Notes: generated by a model not told the origin, from the letters alone. Numbered from the stretch's first letter, positions 1 to 8,835 are shown. The stretch: DNA of 64,000 nt from Halosimplex aquaticum (GCF_028747785.1 NZ_CP118158.1:2976001-3040000); one strand, 5' to 3'. Numbers and translations are program-made.

Positions 1-37
1 AGTAACGTTCTTTGGATGCGCTCGGGTAGATGGGCGC

Positions 38-2032
38 ATGACGAACGAGAGTGGGGACCGGCCCGGTGCGCGCGTCCTCTATGTCGACGGCGCCGCGGAG
101 CGGGCGACGCCGGTCGTCGACGCGCTCCGGGAGGCCGGGTTCACCGCCGAGCGCGCCCCGAGCGCGGAGGCAGCGCGCGACGCGCTCGCGACGGACCCGC
201 CGGCGTGCGTGGTCAGCGAGCAGGATCTGCCCGACGGATCGGGACTGCAACTGCTCGGCGAGGTGCGCGAGCAGTGGGAGGCGCTGCCCTTTCTCATCTT
301 CACCGCCGTCGGCGACGAACACCTGGCGAGCGCCGCCATCTCGGCGGGCGTGACCGACTACGTGCCCCGGGACCCGCCCGAGAAACAGCGGGGGGCGCTC
401 GTCGACGCCGTCGAGGCGGCGCTGGCCGACGCCGACCGCCGCTTCGCCGACGTGACCGAGGCGCTCAAGGACCGGTCGATGGACGAGGCGCCGGTCGGCA
501 TCACCATCGCCGACGGGAACCGACGGGACACGCCGCTCATCTACGTCAACGAGGCCTTCGAGGAACTCACCGGCTACGACGAGGCGCAGGTGCTGGGCCG
601 CAACTGTAACCTCCTCCAGGGGCCCGACTCCGCCGACGAGTCGGTCGCCGAGATGGCGGAGGCCATCGACGCCGGCGAACCTGTCAGGGTCGAACTGCGC
701 AACTACACTCGCGACGGCGAGGAGTTCTGGAACCGGGTCGACATCGCACCGGTCGAGAACGACGCCGGCGAGGTGACCCACTACGTCGGGTTCCAGACGG
801 ACGTGACCGAGCGCGTCGAGGCCGAGCGCGAGGCCAGGCGCCAGGCCGAGAAAGCCAGGGCCGAACGCGAGACGGTCGAGGCGCTGCTCGACAGGCTGGA
901 CGGGCTGGTGACCGACGTGACCAGCGGCCTGCTCGGCGCGGAGACGCGCGCGGCGGCGGAAGCGGCGGTGACCGAGCGCCTGGTCGCGACCGACGAGTAC
1001 GCGGTGGCGTGGATCGGCGAGGCCGAACCCGGCACGGACACCATCACGCCGGACACGTGGGCCGGCGACGCGGAGCCGCCGGCGCTCGAACTGGCGGCCG
1101 ACGCCGAGGACCCCGTCGCTCGCGCCGTGCGGACGGGCGAGCGGCAGTTCGTCGGCGCCGACGGCGTTCCCGAGGTGTACGCCGACAAGCTCCCCGACGG
1201 CGCGGGCGGACTGGCGGCGCTCCCGCTCCGGTACGGCGACGTGAGTTACGGCGTCCTCGCGGTCGTGCTCCGGGCGGACGCGTCGCTCTCGGAGCCCGAG
1301 GAGCGGGTCCTGTCGGCGGTCGCCCAGTCGACGGCCATGGCGCTGCACGACCTGACCTCCCAGCGGCTGCTCGGCTCGGACGACGTGACCGAACTGACGT
1401 TCTCGCTGTCGGGCGCGGACCCGTTTTTCGTCGATCTCTCGGCGGAACTCGACGCCGAGTTCGTCCACGCGGGAACGGTCACGCGCGAGGAGGGGCCGAC
1501 GACGCTCTTCTTCGAGACGGACGCCGACCCCGACGCCGTGGTCGAGGCGGCCGCGTCCCGCGAGGACGTCCTCGGGTGCACGGCCGTGACCAGCGGTGAC
1601 GGCCGCTCGGTCGTCGAGTTCACCGTCGCGGAGTCGCCCCTCGTCCAGTTGCTACTCGACCGCGGCGGCCGCATCGCGGCGGCGTCGGCCTCCGACGGGG
1701 CGGGCGAACTGACCGTCGAGAGCCCGCCCGAGGCCCAGCCGCGACAGGTCGTCGAGGCCGTCGAGGACGGCGTGGCCGGCGCCGACCTGACGGCGTACCG
1801 CGAACACGAGCGGCCGGCCGGCACCCGCACGGACGTCAGGGCGCGCATCGACGACCGGCTGACCGACCGCCAGTCGACGGCGCTCCGGACGGCCATCGTC
1901 GGCGGGTTCTTCGAGTGGCCGCGCGAGACCAACGGCGAGGATCTGGCCGCCTCGATGGACATCGGCCGCTCGACCTTCCACCAGCACCTCCGCGCCGTCC
2001 AGCGGAAGGTCTTCGAGGAACTGTACGGATAG
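38..2032 (+). CDS. bat: Bat-like regulator: receiver - LOV/PAS - GAF - BAT - HTH_10
   Basis: Cytoplasmic DNA-binding sensor of the bacterio-opsin activator family, 664 aa. A receiver-like domain spans about 12-130. Glu61 (SEQDLP) stands where the phospho-acceptor Asp is expected, so phosphorylation is unlikely. A PAS domain at about 145-260 carries the LOV signature GRNCNLLQG with photo-adduct Cys190 and the flavin-contacting Asn222, Asn232 and Gln253. A GAF domain (about 285-430), a BAT-associated domain and a C-terminal HTH_10 helix-turn-helix (about 607-664) follow. In Halobacterium, Bat activates bop and carotenoid genes under low oxygen or light. Here the same-strand neighbours are lycopene cyclase and the carotene-cleaving enzyme, which fits that regulon. 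Blue-light sensing is inferred from the residues. Only 37 nt lie upstream in the window. Confidence 0.93.
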   Translation: MTNESGDRPGARVLYVDGAAERATPVVDALREAGFTAERAPSAEAARDALATDPPACVVSEQDLPDGSGLQLLGEVREQWEALPFLIFTAVGDEHLASAAISAGVTDYVPRDPPEKQRGALVDAVEAALADADRRFADVTEALKDRSMDEAPVGITIADGNRRDTPLIYVNEAFEELTGYDEAQVLGRNCNLLQGPDSADESVAEMAEAIDAGEPVRVELRNYTRDGEEFWNRVDIAPVENDAGEVTHYVGFQTDVTERVEAEREARRQAEKARAERETVEALLDRLDGLVTDVTSGLLGAETRAAAEAAVTERLVATDEYAVAWIGEAEPGTDTITPDTWAGDAEPPALELAADAEDPVARAVRTGERQFVGADGVPEVYADKLPDGAGGLAALPLRYGDVSYGVLAVVLRADASLSEPEERVLSAVAQSTAMALHDLTSQRLLGSDDVTELTFSLSGADPFFVDLSAELDAEFVHAGTVTREEGPTTLFFETDADPDAVVEAAASREDVLGCTAVTSGDGRSVVEFTVAESPLVQLLLDRGGRIAAASASDGAGELTVESPPEAQPRQVVEAVEDGVAGADLTAYREHERPAGTRTDVRARIDDRLTDRQSTALRTAIVGGFFEWPRETNGEDLAASMDIGRSTFHQHLRAVQRKVFEELYG

Positions 2033-2133
2033 GCCCTCCTTACTGCCGACCACGCGCGGCGATCAGTCGCTATCACCCGCGAGAACTGGGCCGAACGATT
2101 CACGGCGGCGCTGTCCCACGCTTCGGGCATCGA

Positions 2134-2859
2134 ATGGCGCCGTCGCTGACCTACGTCCAGTTCCACGCCGTCTACGTGCTGCCCGCGCTCGCGGTGCTGG
2201 CGGCGACGGTCCACTACCGCCGGGACAGCGTCGACTGGCGGGTCAGCGGCGGGGGACTCGCGCTCGTCACCGCGCTGGCGGTGACGTACACGATGCCCTG
2301 GGACCGCCTGCTCATCGAAGCGGGCGTCTGGACCTACGGCGCCGACGCCGTCACGGGCAGGCTGTGGGGCGTCCCATACGAGGAGGTCCTGTTTTTCGTC
2401 CTCCAGCCCGCGCTGACGACGCTGTGGACCGTCCACGTCGCCGGCCCGGTCGTCGACGGCGTCGCACACAGCCGTCGGGACCGGATCGCCGGCGCCGCGG
2501 CCGGGTTCGCCGTCGGGCTCGTCGGTGCGGCGCTGCTCACCGGGCGAAGAACGTTCTATCTGGGCGCAATCCTCGCGTGGGCCGGTCCGGTGCTGGCGCT
2601 CCAGTGGGCCGTCGGCTGGCGGTATCTCTGGCGCCGTCGCGGTCGCGTCGCCGTCGCCGTCCTCGTCCCCTCGGCGTACCTCTGGATCGCAGACCGCCTC
2701 GCGATCGAGGCGGGCGTCTGGGCTATCTCCGAGACGTACACGACGGGACTGGCCGTCGCCGGACTGCCCGTCGAGGAGATGCTGTTTTTCGTCGTGACGA
2801 ACTGCTTCGTCGTCCAGGGGGTCGTCCTCTTCCGCTGGGTGGTCCACCGATGGCGCTAA
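2134..2859 (+). CDS. crtY: lycopene beta-cyclase (archaeal CrtY type)
   Basis: Integral membrane enzyme of 241 aa that cyclises lycopene ends to give beta-carotene, the precursor of retinal. It consists of two copies of the lycopene-cyclase domain. The motif PWDRLLIEAGVW followed by VPYEEVLFF (residues 55-88) recurs in the second half as DRLAIEAGVW and LPVEEMLFF, as expected for the fused CrtYc/CrtYd-like archaeal enzyme. Six to seven hydrophobic segments are visible. The frame is open further upstream, but the ATG at 2134 gives the usual family length. It overlaps the start of the next gene by 10 nt, so the two are probably translationally coupled. Bat, 101 nt upstream, is the likely regulator. 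Confidence 0.92.
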   Translation: MAPSLTYVQFHAVYVLPALAVLAATVHYRRDSVDWRVSGGGLALVTALAVTYTMPWDRLLIEAGVWTYGADAVTGRLWGVPYEEVLFFVLQPALTTLWTVHVAGPVVDGVAHSRRDRIAGAAAGFAVGLVGAALLTGRRTFYLGAILAWAGPVLALQWAVGWRYLWRRRGRVAVAVLVPSAYLWIADRLAIEAGVWAISETYTTGLAVAGLPVEEMLFFVVTNCFVVQGVVLFRWVVHRWR

Positions 2860-3932
2860 CTCGCGAGGTGAGCGGAAGCGAGGGGGTCCCGGCGACCGCC
2901 CGCGGTCCGCTCCGGATACTGGTCTGTTGGCTCCCCTGGCTCCCGGTCGCCGCCGCGACGCTCGCGTTCGCGCTCGGCCTGTCGGTCCCCCGTGAGTGGC
3001 GCTACGTCCCGCTGGTCGTCAGCGTCGCCGCCTTCGGACTCCCCCACGGCGCCGTCGACTGGGCGGCGCTGCCGCGGGCGGCGGTCGGCGGGGCCGACCT
3101 CTACAGGCCGTGGCGGCGCGGACGCCACGCGCGCCTCGACCGCCGGTGGCTGGCGGTCGTCGGCCTCGTCTACCTGGTCTTCGGCGGGGCCTACGCCGTC
3201 GGCTGGTTCCTCGCGCCGGCCGCAGCGGCCGTCGCGTTCCTCGCGCTGACGTGGTTTCACTGGGGGCAGGGCGAACTCCACCCGCTTCGCGAGGTGCTGG
3301 GCGCCGACCACCTCGACGCCCGCTGGCGGCGCGGGCTGACGGTCGCCGTCCGCGGCGCGCTCCCGATGGGCGTCCCGCTGCTCGCCTTCCCCGGCCGCTA
3401 CCGGACGGTCCTCGACTCGTTCGTCGCGCCGTTCGGCGGGACGGTGCCGGCCTGGCCGTTCGGCGCCGACGGCCGCCTCGCACTCGGTGGCGCCCTCGCC
3501 GCGCTGACGGTCGGGACGCTCGCCGCAGGATATCGCGCCGCCGGCGACCGTCGGGGGTGGGCGCTCGACGCCGGCGAGACCGCACTGCTGTGGGCGTACT
3601 TCCTCGCGGTGCCGCCGGTGTTCGCGGTCGGGCTGTACTTCTGTTGCTGGCACGCTCCGCGTCACGTCGCACGCGTCCTCGTGCTGGACGGCCGAGCGCG
3701 CGACGCGCTCTCGCGAGGACACCTCGCCGGCCCGCTCGCCCGGTTCGCCCGCGAGGCGGCCGTTCCGACGCTGATCGCCCTCGTCGGCTGTGGCGCCCTC
3801 TGGCGGCTGGCGCCGGCGCCCGAAACCACGCTGGAAGGCGCCGCCGCCGTCTATCTCGTCGCGATCGCGGTGTTGACGCTCCCGCACGTCGTCGTCGTGA
3901 CGTGGCTGGACCGGTTCGCGGGCTACTGGTAG
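2850..3932 (+). CDS. blh: Brp/Blh beta-carotene 15,15'-dioxygenase (retinal synthesis)
   Basis: Multi-pass membrane enzyme of 360 aa that cleaves beta-carotene into two retinal molecules. The His motifs typical of the Brp/Blh family are present: GLPHGAVDW (His66), WFHWGQGE (His137) and CCWHAPRH (His268, His272), which should bind the catalytic iron. About nine hydrophobic helices are visible. The ATG at 2850 lies inside the end of crtY (10-nt overlap) and gives the normal length. Together with crtY it forms a two-step lycopene-to-retinal operon behind bat. The retinal would serve an opsin that is not in this window. Confidence 0.93.
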   Translation: MALTREVSGSEGVPATARGPLRILVCWLPWLPVAAATLAFALGLSVPREWRYVPLVVSVAAFGLPHGAVDWAALPRAAVGGADLYRPWRRGRHARLDRRWLAVVGLVYLVFGGAYAVGWFLAPAAAAVAFLALTWFHWGQGELHPLREVLGADHLDARWRRGLTVAVRGALPMGVPLLAFPGRYRTVLDSFVAPFGGTVPAWPFGADGRLALGGALAALTVGTLAAGYRAAGDRRGWALDAGETALLWAYFLAVPPVFAVGLYFCCWHAPRHVARVLVLDGRARDALSRGHLAGPLARFAREAAVPTLIALVGCGALWRLAPAPETTLEGAAAVYLVAIAVLTLPHVVVVTWLDRFAGYW

Positions 3933-4074
3933 CGCCCGCTCGACGCGACGGGGCGGTCGGGGACTGGCGACCGCCGCGTGGAGTCGGTTCGTCCGCGAGT
4001 CCGACCGATCTGCCGGCGTTTCGGACGGCCGAACTGAAAACGGTTAACTGCCTACGTCGACAAACCCGGATCAA

Positions 4075-4776
4075 ATGGCCGAGGACGTCAAACCGACTCG
4101 CAAGGAGCTCATGCAGATCGAGGAGCGCATCGAGCTCTCCGAGCGCGGGCACGACACGCTGGAGCAGAAACGCGACGGCCTCATCATGGAGTTCATGGAC
4201 ATTCTGGACGAGGCCCAGGACGTCCGGTCGGACCTCGACGAGAAGTACCAGGAGGCCCAGAATGCGATCAACATGGCGCGCGCACTGGACGGCGACGTGG
4301 CCGTCCGCGGCGCCGCCGCCGCGCTCAAGGAACACCCGGAGATCACGACCGAGTCCAAGAGCGTCATGGGCGTCTACATCCCCCAGATCGACGCCACGAA
4401 GGTCTCCAAGAACCTCGACGAGCGCGGCTACGGCGTCCTCGGGACCAGCGCCCGCATCGACGAGGCCGCCTCAGCCTACGAGGAGCTGCTCGACCAGATC
4501 ATCCTCGCCGCAGAGGTCGAGACGGCGATGAAGAAGATGCTCGACGAGATCGAGACGACCAAACGCCGCGTCAACGCCCTGGAGTTCAAGCTCCTCCCCG
4601 AACTCCGCGCCAGCGAGGAGTACATCGAGCAGAAACTCGAAGAGCAGGAGCGCGAGGAGATCTTCCGCATGAAGAAGATCAAAGACAAGAAGGAGCGCGA
4701 GGAGGCCGAGGAGCGGGAGGAGGCCGAGGCGGAAGACGCCGAAGAGGACGCCGAGACCGTCGCGGCCGACGACTGA
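4075..4776 (+). CDS. atpD: A-type ATP synthase subunit D (central stalk)
   Basis: Subunit D forms the rotating central shaft of the archaeal A1A0 ATP synthase. The 233-aa product begins with the conserved segment [15 protein letters not shown], contains long amphipathic helices for the antiparallel coiled coil, and has the C-terminal motif KRRVNALEF followed by a very charged Lys/Glu tail. A weak TATA-like GTTAAC is centred about 28 nt before the ATG. The other atp genes are not adjacent. It follows blh and precedes an unrelated gene, so at this locus subunit D is separated from the rest of the operon. Confidence 0.95.
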   Translation: MAEDVKPTRKELMQIEERIELSERGHDTLEQKRDGLIMEFMDILDEAQDVRSDLDEKYQEAQNAINMARALDGDVAVRGAAAALKEHPEITTESKSVMGVYIPQIDATKVSKNLDERGYGVLGTSARIDEAASAYEELLDQIILAAEVETAMKKMLDEIETTKRRVNALEFKLLPELRASEEYIEQKLEEQEREEIFRMKKIKDKKEREEAEEREEAEAEDAEEDAETVAADD

Positions 4777-4870
4777 CGCTCGCCCCGTTGCGTTCTGCGA
4801 TTTCGCCCTCTTCTTCGCGTTCGTTCTCACCCGCCGGCAGCGTTTAGTCGCAAGCGGCACCACCGACGGT

Positions 4871-5263
4871 ATGGACTGTCCCGACTGCGGCGCACCGACG
4901 CTCGCGTTCTCGGTCCCGTCGGAGTACCGCGAGTACCTGCCCGCCGACGCTGCCGGCGCCGAGGTGTGCACCGGCTGTCTCGCGCTCCGACCCGTCGACG
5001 ACCCGCCCGAGGATATCCCCGATTTCATGGCTATCAGCGACGCGATCCCCTCGAATCGAGACGCTGCCCTCCCGCTGGTCCTCCTCGTCGGGCTGATCCC
5101 GTCGCTGGCGACGAACCGCTCGGAGATCTCCGCGCTCCTGGAGCGCGTCGAGCGCGCTGGGACCGACCCGCTCCTCGCGCTCGACCGCCTCGCCGCCGAC
5201 CCGGACGTCGACCCCGAGGCGGACCTGCGGACCCGTCGCCGCCAGCTCGAACAGCTGCTGTGA
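4871..5263 (+). CDS. conserved haloarchaeal zinc-finger-like protein (DUF6276-like)
   Basis: Small 130-aa protein with CPDC (residues 3-6) and CTGC (34-37), which probably form one zinc site at the N-terminus. An acidic region and a C-terminal helical part ending in a Leu-rich tail follow. A TTTAG box is centred 27 nt upstream of the ATG, which suggests a leaderless transcript and supports this start. It resembles the haloarchaea-only family DUF6276. No biochemical role is known to me, and the neighbouring genes do not suggest one. Confidence 0.7.
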   Translation: MDCPDCGAPTLAFSVPSEYREYLPADAAGAEVCTGCLALRPVDDPPEDIPDFMAISDAIPSNRDAALPLVLLVGLIPSLATNRSEISALLERVERAGTDPLLALDRLAADPDVDPEADLRTRRRQLEQLL

Positions 5264-5659
5264 CCCCGCGCTGTCCGGCGAATCGACCCCGAACGTGTTC
5301 CCGTCTCGCCCCGTTCCCTACTCTGTTAGGTACACCGCATTTACACCCGGGGGTGCTAGAAACGATTGCGGCATCGATGCCAGGTGCCGCCGCGACGACA
5401 CTTAGGACCCGTCGTCGTCTCCCCCCCAATCCCCCCCTAACCACCAGCACCCAATTCGCGTCGCCGGTGGTGGCCCGACGGAGGCACTCTCCCCCCGCCT
5501 CCCGGGTACGCCGGCGACACTCTCTCTCCCCCCTTTCGTAACCGACGGGTAGCCGCGATCGCTTCCGACGTCGCCGCGAACGTAGCAGCGACCAGCCGGC
5601 CGGCTGTCTGGCGGGTGAAAACGAGAAACGCGCAGCGACGAGAAGACAGTCGATTCAGA
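5264..5659. other. 396-bp intergenic region between convergent genes, with C-runs
   Basis: No gene is seen here. The region lies between the 3' ends of two convergent genes and probably holds their terminators. It contains several plus-strand C-runs (6-7 C) between about 5420 and 5535, alternating with T and A, which could act as pyrimidine-rich termination signals for the upstream plus-strand gene. A perfect 12-bp palindrome GGCATCGATGCC lies at 5370-5381. Confidence 0.5.
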
Positions 5660-6904
5660 TCAGACGCCGGTGGAGTACCGGAGGATGCCGGCGATGCCGC
5701 CGAACGCCGAGAGGAGCTGCTCGCCCTTCTCGAAGTCCGTCGAGACGAAGTACGTCTCGGTGCCGCGCTGGTCGGCGATGGTCATGAGGTAGTCGATGGC
5801 GTCCTCTCGTTCGCCCTCCATCGGCTCGCCGCAGCGGTCGCACTGTCGCTCGTCGTCGAGCCCGTCGCTCTGGCCGAGCAGTTCCCGCTCGGTGTGGCCG
5901 TTGGGGCAGTCGTAGATGGCGACGTCCTGGCGGAGGTCCTCGCTGAGCAGCAGCGTCTCGACGGCGCCCATGTTGAGGTTCTCGCGGGTGGGGCCGAACC
6001 CGTAGGTCGCGAGGTCGCCGTCGTGGAGCTCGTCGAAGAACTGCTCCATGTACTTCTTGTCCTGGAGCATCTCGTGCTCGTCGAGGACGTCCTGGGCGGC
6101 GTCGACGAGGTCGTACAGCCCCGACTCGTCCGTGTAGGAGACGTCGAACTTGCCCAGCACCATGTCGCCGAGCTCGTGGTGGAGGTAGTCGCCGTCGAGG
6201 AACTCGTCTTTCGTCGGCGAGGGGCCGCCGACGAGGATGCCGTCCATGTCGTGGCGCTCGTCGACGAACAGGTCGTTGGCCATCCCCGCGACCTCCTGGT
6301 AGAAGTTGTCGATGGCTTCCAGGCGCAGGCGGGCGAATCGCTGTGCGGACTGGCCACCTTTGCGCTGCTTGCCCGGGACGAGCGACGACGCGGACTTGAC
6401 GGGCTCGACGCGCTTGCCGCGGAGCCAGCCGACGTTCGCCTCGCGGCGGTCGAGGACGATGAGGCCGAACAGGCCCTTGTCGGCGAGCATCTCCTCCAGC
6501 GGTTCGGTGAGGAAGTCCGAGTCGCAGTGATACCGGAACGACTCGATGGGCTGGGGCGGGCTCTCCAGGGTCCGCGTGACCATCTCCGAGCGGCCGCCGC
6601 CGGTGTCGATGGCGCCGGAGAAGACGACCATGCCGTTGTCAGGCGGGTAGGTGTCGTAGTAGCGCAGTCGGTCCTTGATAGAGGTGAGCGCGTCCTGGAC
6701 GGCGGTACGGGTGTCCTTGGACTTGATGTTCGACGCCTCGCTGTGCTCCTGGGTGACGTGGGCGACGACGCTGCTGATCTGGCGGTCCTCGGGGATGTAG
6801 ATGGAGACCAGTTGCGTCCCCGATCCGCTGTACCCCTTGAGTTCCTCGATGACCTTGCGGAACTCGTATTTCTGTTTGTCCGACTGTCCTTCTTGCTCGC
6901 TCAT
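5660..6904 (-). CDS. prf1: peptide chain release factor aRF1
   Basis: Recognises all three stop codons and triggers release of the finished protein from the ribosome. The 414-aa product shows the hallmark motifs in order: NIKS (59-62) and YHCDSDF (125-131) for stop-codon reading, and GGQ (183-185) for peptidyl-tRNA hydrolysis. The C-terminal domain keeps a CxxC...CxxC mini-domain (CPNGH, CDRCG). Length and order match eRF1/aRF1. A minus-strand box ACTTACTTAG near 6933 is about 29 nt before the ATG, consistent with a leaderless or almost leaderless mRNA. Confidence 0.97.
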   Translation of the reverse strand: MSEQEGQSDKQKYEFRKVIEELKGYSGSGTQLVSIYIPEDRQISSVVAHVTQEHSEASNIKSKDTRTAVQDALTSIKDRLRYYDTYPPDNGMVVFSGAIDTGGGRSEMVTRTLESPPQPIESFRYHCDSDFLTEPLEEMLADKGLFGLIVLDRREANVGWLRGKRVEPVKSASSLVPGKQRKGGQSAQRFARLRLEAIDNFYQEVAGMANDLFVDERHDMDGILVGGPSPTKDEFLDGDYLHHELGDMVLGKFDVSYTDESGLYDLVDAAQDVLDEHEMLQDKKYMEQFFDELHDGDLATYGFGPTRENLNMGAVETLLLSEDLRQDVAIYDCPNGHTERELLGQSDGLDDERQCDRCGEPMEGEREDAIDYLMTIADQRGTETYFVSTDFEKGEQLLSAFGGIAGILRYSTGV

Positions 6905-6928
6905 TGTGTCTCGTTCGGGCTGTCGGGG

Positions 6929-6938
6929 CTAAGTAAGT
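6929..6938 (-). promoter_or_regulatory. TATA-like box of prf1
   Basis: CTTACTTAG-like AT-rich block in an otherwise GC-rich spacer, about 28 nt upstream of the prf1 ATG on the minus strand. The position fits archaeal box A with transcription starting at or just before the start codon. Confidence 0.5.
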
Positions 6939-7163
6939 GTTGACCTGTCGGGACGCGCGACCGCGCGCGCGTCGAACGGGGGGCAATTCGTCGACGCACC
7001 GGCCGTCCGAGCGGCCGCCGAACTGACCGGTCGGAGCAGTCGAACGGCCCGTCGGCTGTGACGAACGGGACGATTGGACGGACGAACGGGTTCGACGGTC
7101 TTCACCGTCGACTCCGGCCATCTCCGCGGGCGGCCGTCTGACGCGCGTCAGCACGGACGGCGG

Positions 7164-7169
7164 GTTTAT
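7164..7169 (+). promoter_or_regulatory. TATA-like box of the MinD-family gene
   Basis: GTTTATG at the end of a GC-rich stretch, centred about 30 nt before the ATG at 7197. It predicts a transcript with only a few leader nucleotides. Confidence 0.5.
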
Positions 7170-7196
7170 GTGTGACCCGTCACTTGGACGTACACA

Positions 7197-8000
7197 ATGG
7201 CGGGCTACGTGTGTACCGTTGCCGGCGGTAAAGGAGGGGTCGGCAAGACCACGACGGCGGTCAACGTCGCGGCGGCCATGGAACAGGACGGGTACGACGT
7301 CGTCGTCGTCGACGCGGACCTGGGGATGGCGAACCTCGGCGCGATGCTGGGCGTCGAACCGGAGACGAGCATCCACCAGATCCTCGCGGGCGGACGCGCG
7401 GTCAGCGAGGCCCTGACCGACGTGCAGGGCGGGATCACCATCGTCCCCGGCGAGCAGAGCCTGGAGGCGTTCGCCGACGCCGACCCCGCGAAACTGAGCA
7501 AGGTCATCAAGACGCTGCGTAACGCCTACGACGTAGTCCTCATCGACACGGGCGCCGGGCTGAGCCACGAGACGACCGTCCCGCTGGGACTGGCAGACGG
7601 CGTCGTCCTCATCACGACGCCCGACGACGTGGCCGTCGGCGACGCCATCAAGACCGCCGAACTCGCCGACCGCGTCGACGGCGAGGTCATCGGCACCGTC
7701 CTCAACCGGACGACGACCGAGACGGACGTGGAGGCCATCGCCGACCGCTTCGACTCGAAGCTGTTCGCGGTCGTCCCCGACGACATCGAGGCGACCGCCG
7801 AGGAACCGCTCGTCCTCAACGCGCCCGACAGCGCGGCCGCCGAGGCCTACCGCCAGCTGACCGAGCGGCTGATCGGCGTCTTCTTCGAGGGCGTCGAGAT
7901 CGACGAGGTCGAGACCGCCGTCGAACCCGGGTGGTTCGTCGACGGCGAGGAGGAGGAAGACGACGACGACTCCGGCGGCCGGTTCGGACTGTTCGGCTGA
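7197..8000 (+). CDS. MinD/ParA-family P-loop ATPase
   Basis: Deviant Walker-A ATPase of 267 aa with GGKGGVGKTTT (10-20), the switch I/A' motif VVVVDADLGMANLG and the DTGAGL switch II region. Such proteins position or partition cellular components. Haloarchaeal MinD homologues (MinD2/MinD4) act in cell shape, motility-machine and chemosensory-array placement. The C-terminus carries a highly acidic tail (EEEEDDDD) and ends in GGRFGLFG. It has no MinE or MinC neighbour. The next gene is AIM24-like. The exact MinD subtype cannot be told from this sequence alone. Confidence 0.9.
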   Translation: MAGYVCTVAGGKGGVGKTTTAVNVAAAMEQDGYDVVVVDADLGMANLGAMLGVEPETSIHQILAGGRAVSEALTDVQGGITIVPGEQSLEAFADADPAKLSKVIKTLRNAYDVVLIDTGAGLSHETTVPLGLADGVVLITTPDDVAVGDAIKTAELADRVDGEVIGTVLNRTTTETDVEAIADRFDSKLFAVVPDDIEATAEEPLVLNAPDSAAAEAYRQLTERLIGVFFEGVEIDEVETAVEPGWFVDGEEEEDDDDSGGRFGLFG

Positions 8001-8015
8001 CCGACGGATCGGGCA

Positions 8016-8021
8016 TTTATT
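8016..8021 (+). promoter_or_regulatory. TATA-like box of the AIM24 gene
   Basis: TTTATT within GGGCATTTATTTGACG, centred at 8018. A start 26-27 nt downstream falls near 8045, just before the hairpin at 8047-8066, so this gene would have a short structured 5' leader. Confidence 0.5.
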
Positions 8022-8046
8022 TGACGCGGGCAGTCGAACTCCGCGT

Positions 8047-8066
8047 AGAGCCGCGCACGCGGCTCT
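8047..8066 (+). promoter_or_regulatory. perfect 9-bp hairpin in the 5' leader of the AIM24 gene
   Basis: AGAGCCGCG-CA-CGCGGCTCT is a perfect inverted repeat ending 10 nt before the ATG at 8077. By box-A geometry it would sit at the very 5' end of the mRNA. It could stabilise the message or control translation. It is not a classical terminator because no T-run follows. Confidence 0.55.
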
Positions 8067-8076
8067 GGATTGGTCC

Positions 8077-8745
8077 ATGGAACTCGACGAATTCGTCAGC
8101 GCGAACGCCCCCGACGAGGGCGGCGAGCGCTTCGAACTGGAGAACAGCAAGCTACTCGACATCGACGTGGACGGCACCGTCCTCACCAAGGCCGGCGCGA
8201 TGGTCGCCTACACGGGCGATCTCTCCTTCACCGGCAAGTCCTCCGCCGAGGGCGGGCTCACCGGCTTCATCAAGGAGAAGGCGACCAGCGAGGGGACGCC
8301 CGTGATGGAGGTCGAAGGGCAGGGCCACGTCTACGTGGCCGACCGCGAGAAGAAGATCCAGCTCCTCCGGCTGGGCGACGAGGAGTCCATCTCGGTCAAC
8401 GGCGAGGACGTCCTCGCCTTCGAGGGCGGCGTCGACTACGAGATCGGGACGATCGGGAGCATCGGCGGCGCGTCCGCCGCGGGGCTCACGAACGTCTTCC
8501 TCTCGGGACCGGGAACGGTCGCGATCACGACCCACGGCGACCCGCTGGTGCTCGAACCGCCGGTGCGGACGGACCCCGACGCGACCGTCGCGTGGAGCAG
8601 CAACCTCTCGCCGAGCATCAACACCGACCGGAGCCTCAGCGACGCGATCGGGCAGTCCTCCGGCGAGACCTACCAGCTCGACTTCTCGGGGACAGAGGGG
8701 TTCGTCGTCGTCCAGCCCTACGAGGAAGGCCCCGGTCGGCAGTGA
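8077..8745 (+). CDS. AIM24-family protein (TIGR00266-like)
   Basis: A 222-aa beta-rich protein of the AIM24/DUF124 family. The family fold is a double-psi-like beta-sandwich; the mitochondrial member is needed for inner-membrane organisation, but the prokaryotic role is unknown. Recognisable features are the early segment LLDIDVDGTVLTKAGAMVAY, repeated Gly-rich turns, and the FLSGPGTVAITTHG region. It follows the MinD-family gene by 76 nt and has its own promoter and hairpin leader, so a shared function is only a guess. Confidence 0.85.
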   Translation: MELDEFVSANAPDEGGERFELENSKLLDIDVDGTVLTKAGAMVAYTGDLSFTGKSSAEGGLTGFIKEKATSEGTPVMEVEGQGHVYVADREKKIQLLRLGDEESISVNGEDVLAFEGGVDYEIGTIGSIGGASAAGLTNVFLSGPGTVAITTHGDPLVLEPPVRTDPDATVAWSSNLSPSINTDRSLSDAIGQSSGETYQLDFSGTEGFVVVQPYEEGPGRQ

Positions 8746-8835
8746 CGATCGGCCCGTAGCGGGTCGCACGACCTCGCGCCCGTCGCCGTCTACGACCGAT
8801 GCGCGTCGGCGGCCGTCCCGCGCACATTCGTCATT

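Noticed and set aside
5400-5540. Possible G-quadruplex on the minus strand
   Set aside because: There are several G-runs but they are spread over more than 100 nt, so a compact quadruplex is not convincing. More likely a pyrimidine-rich termination region.
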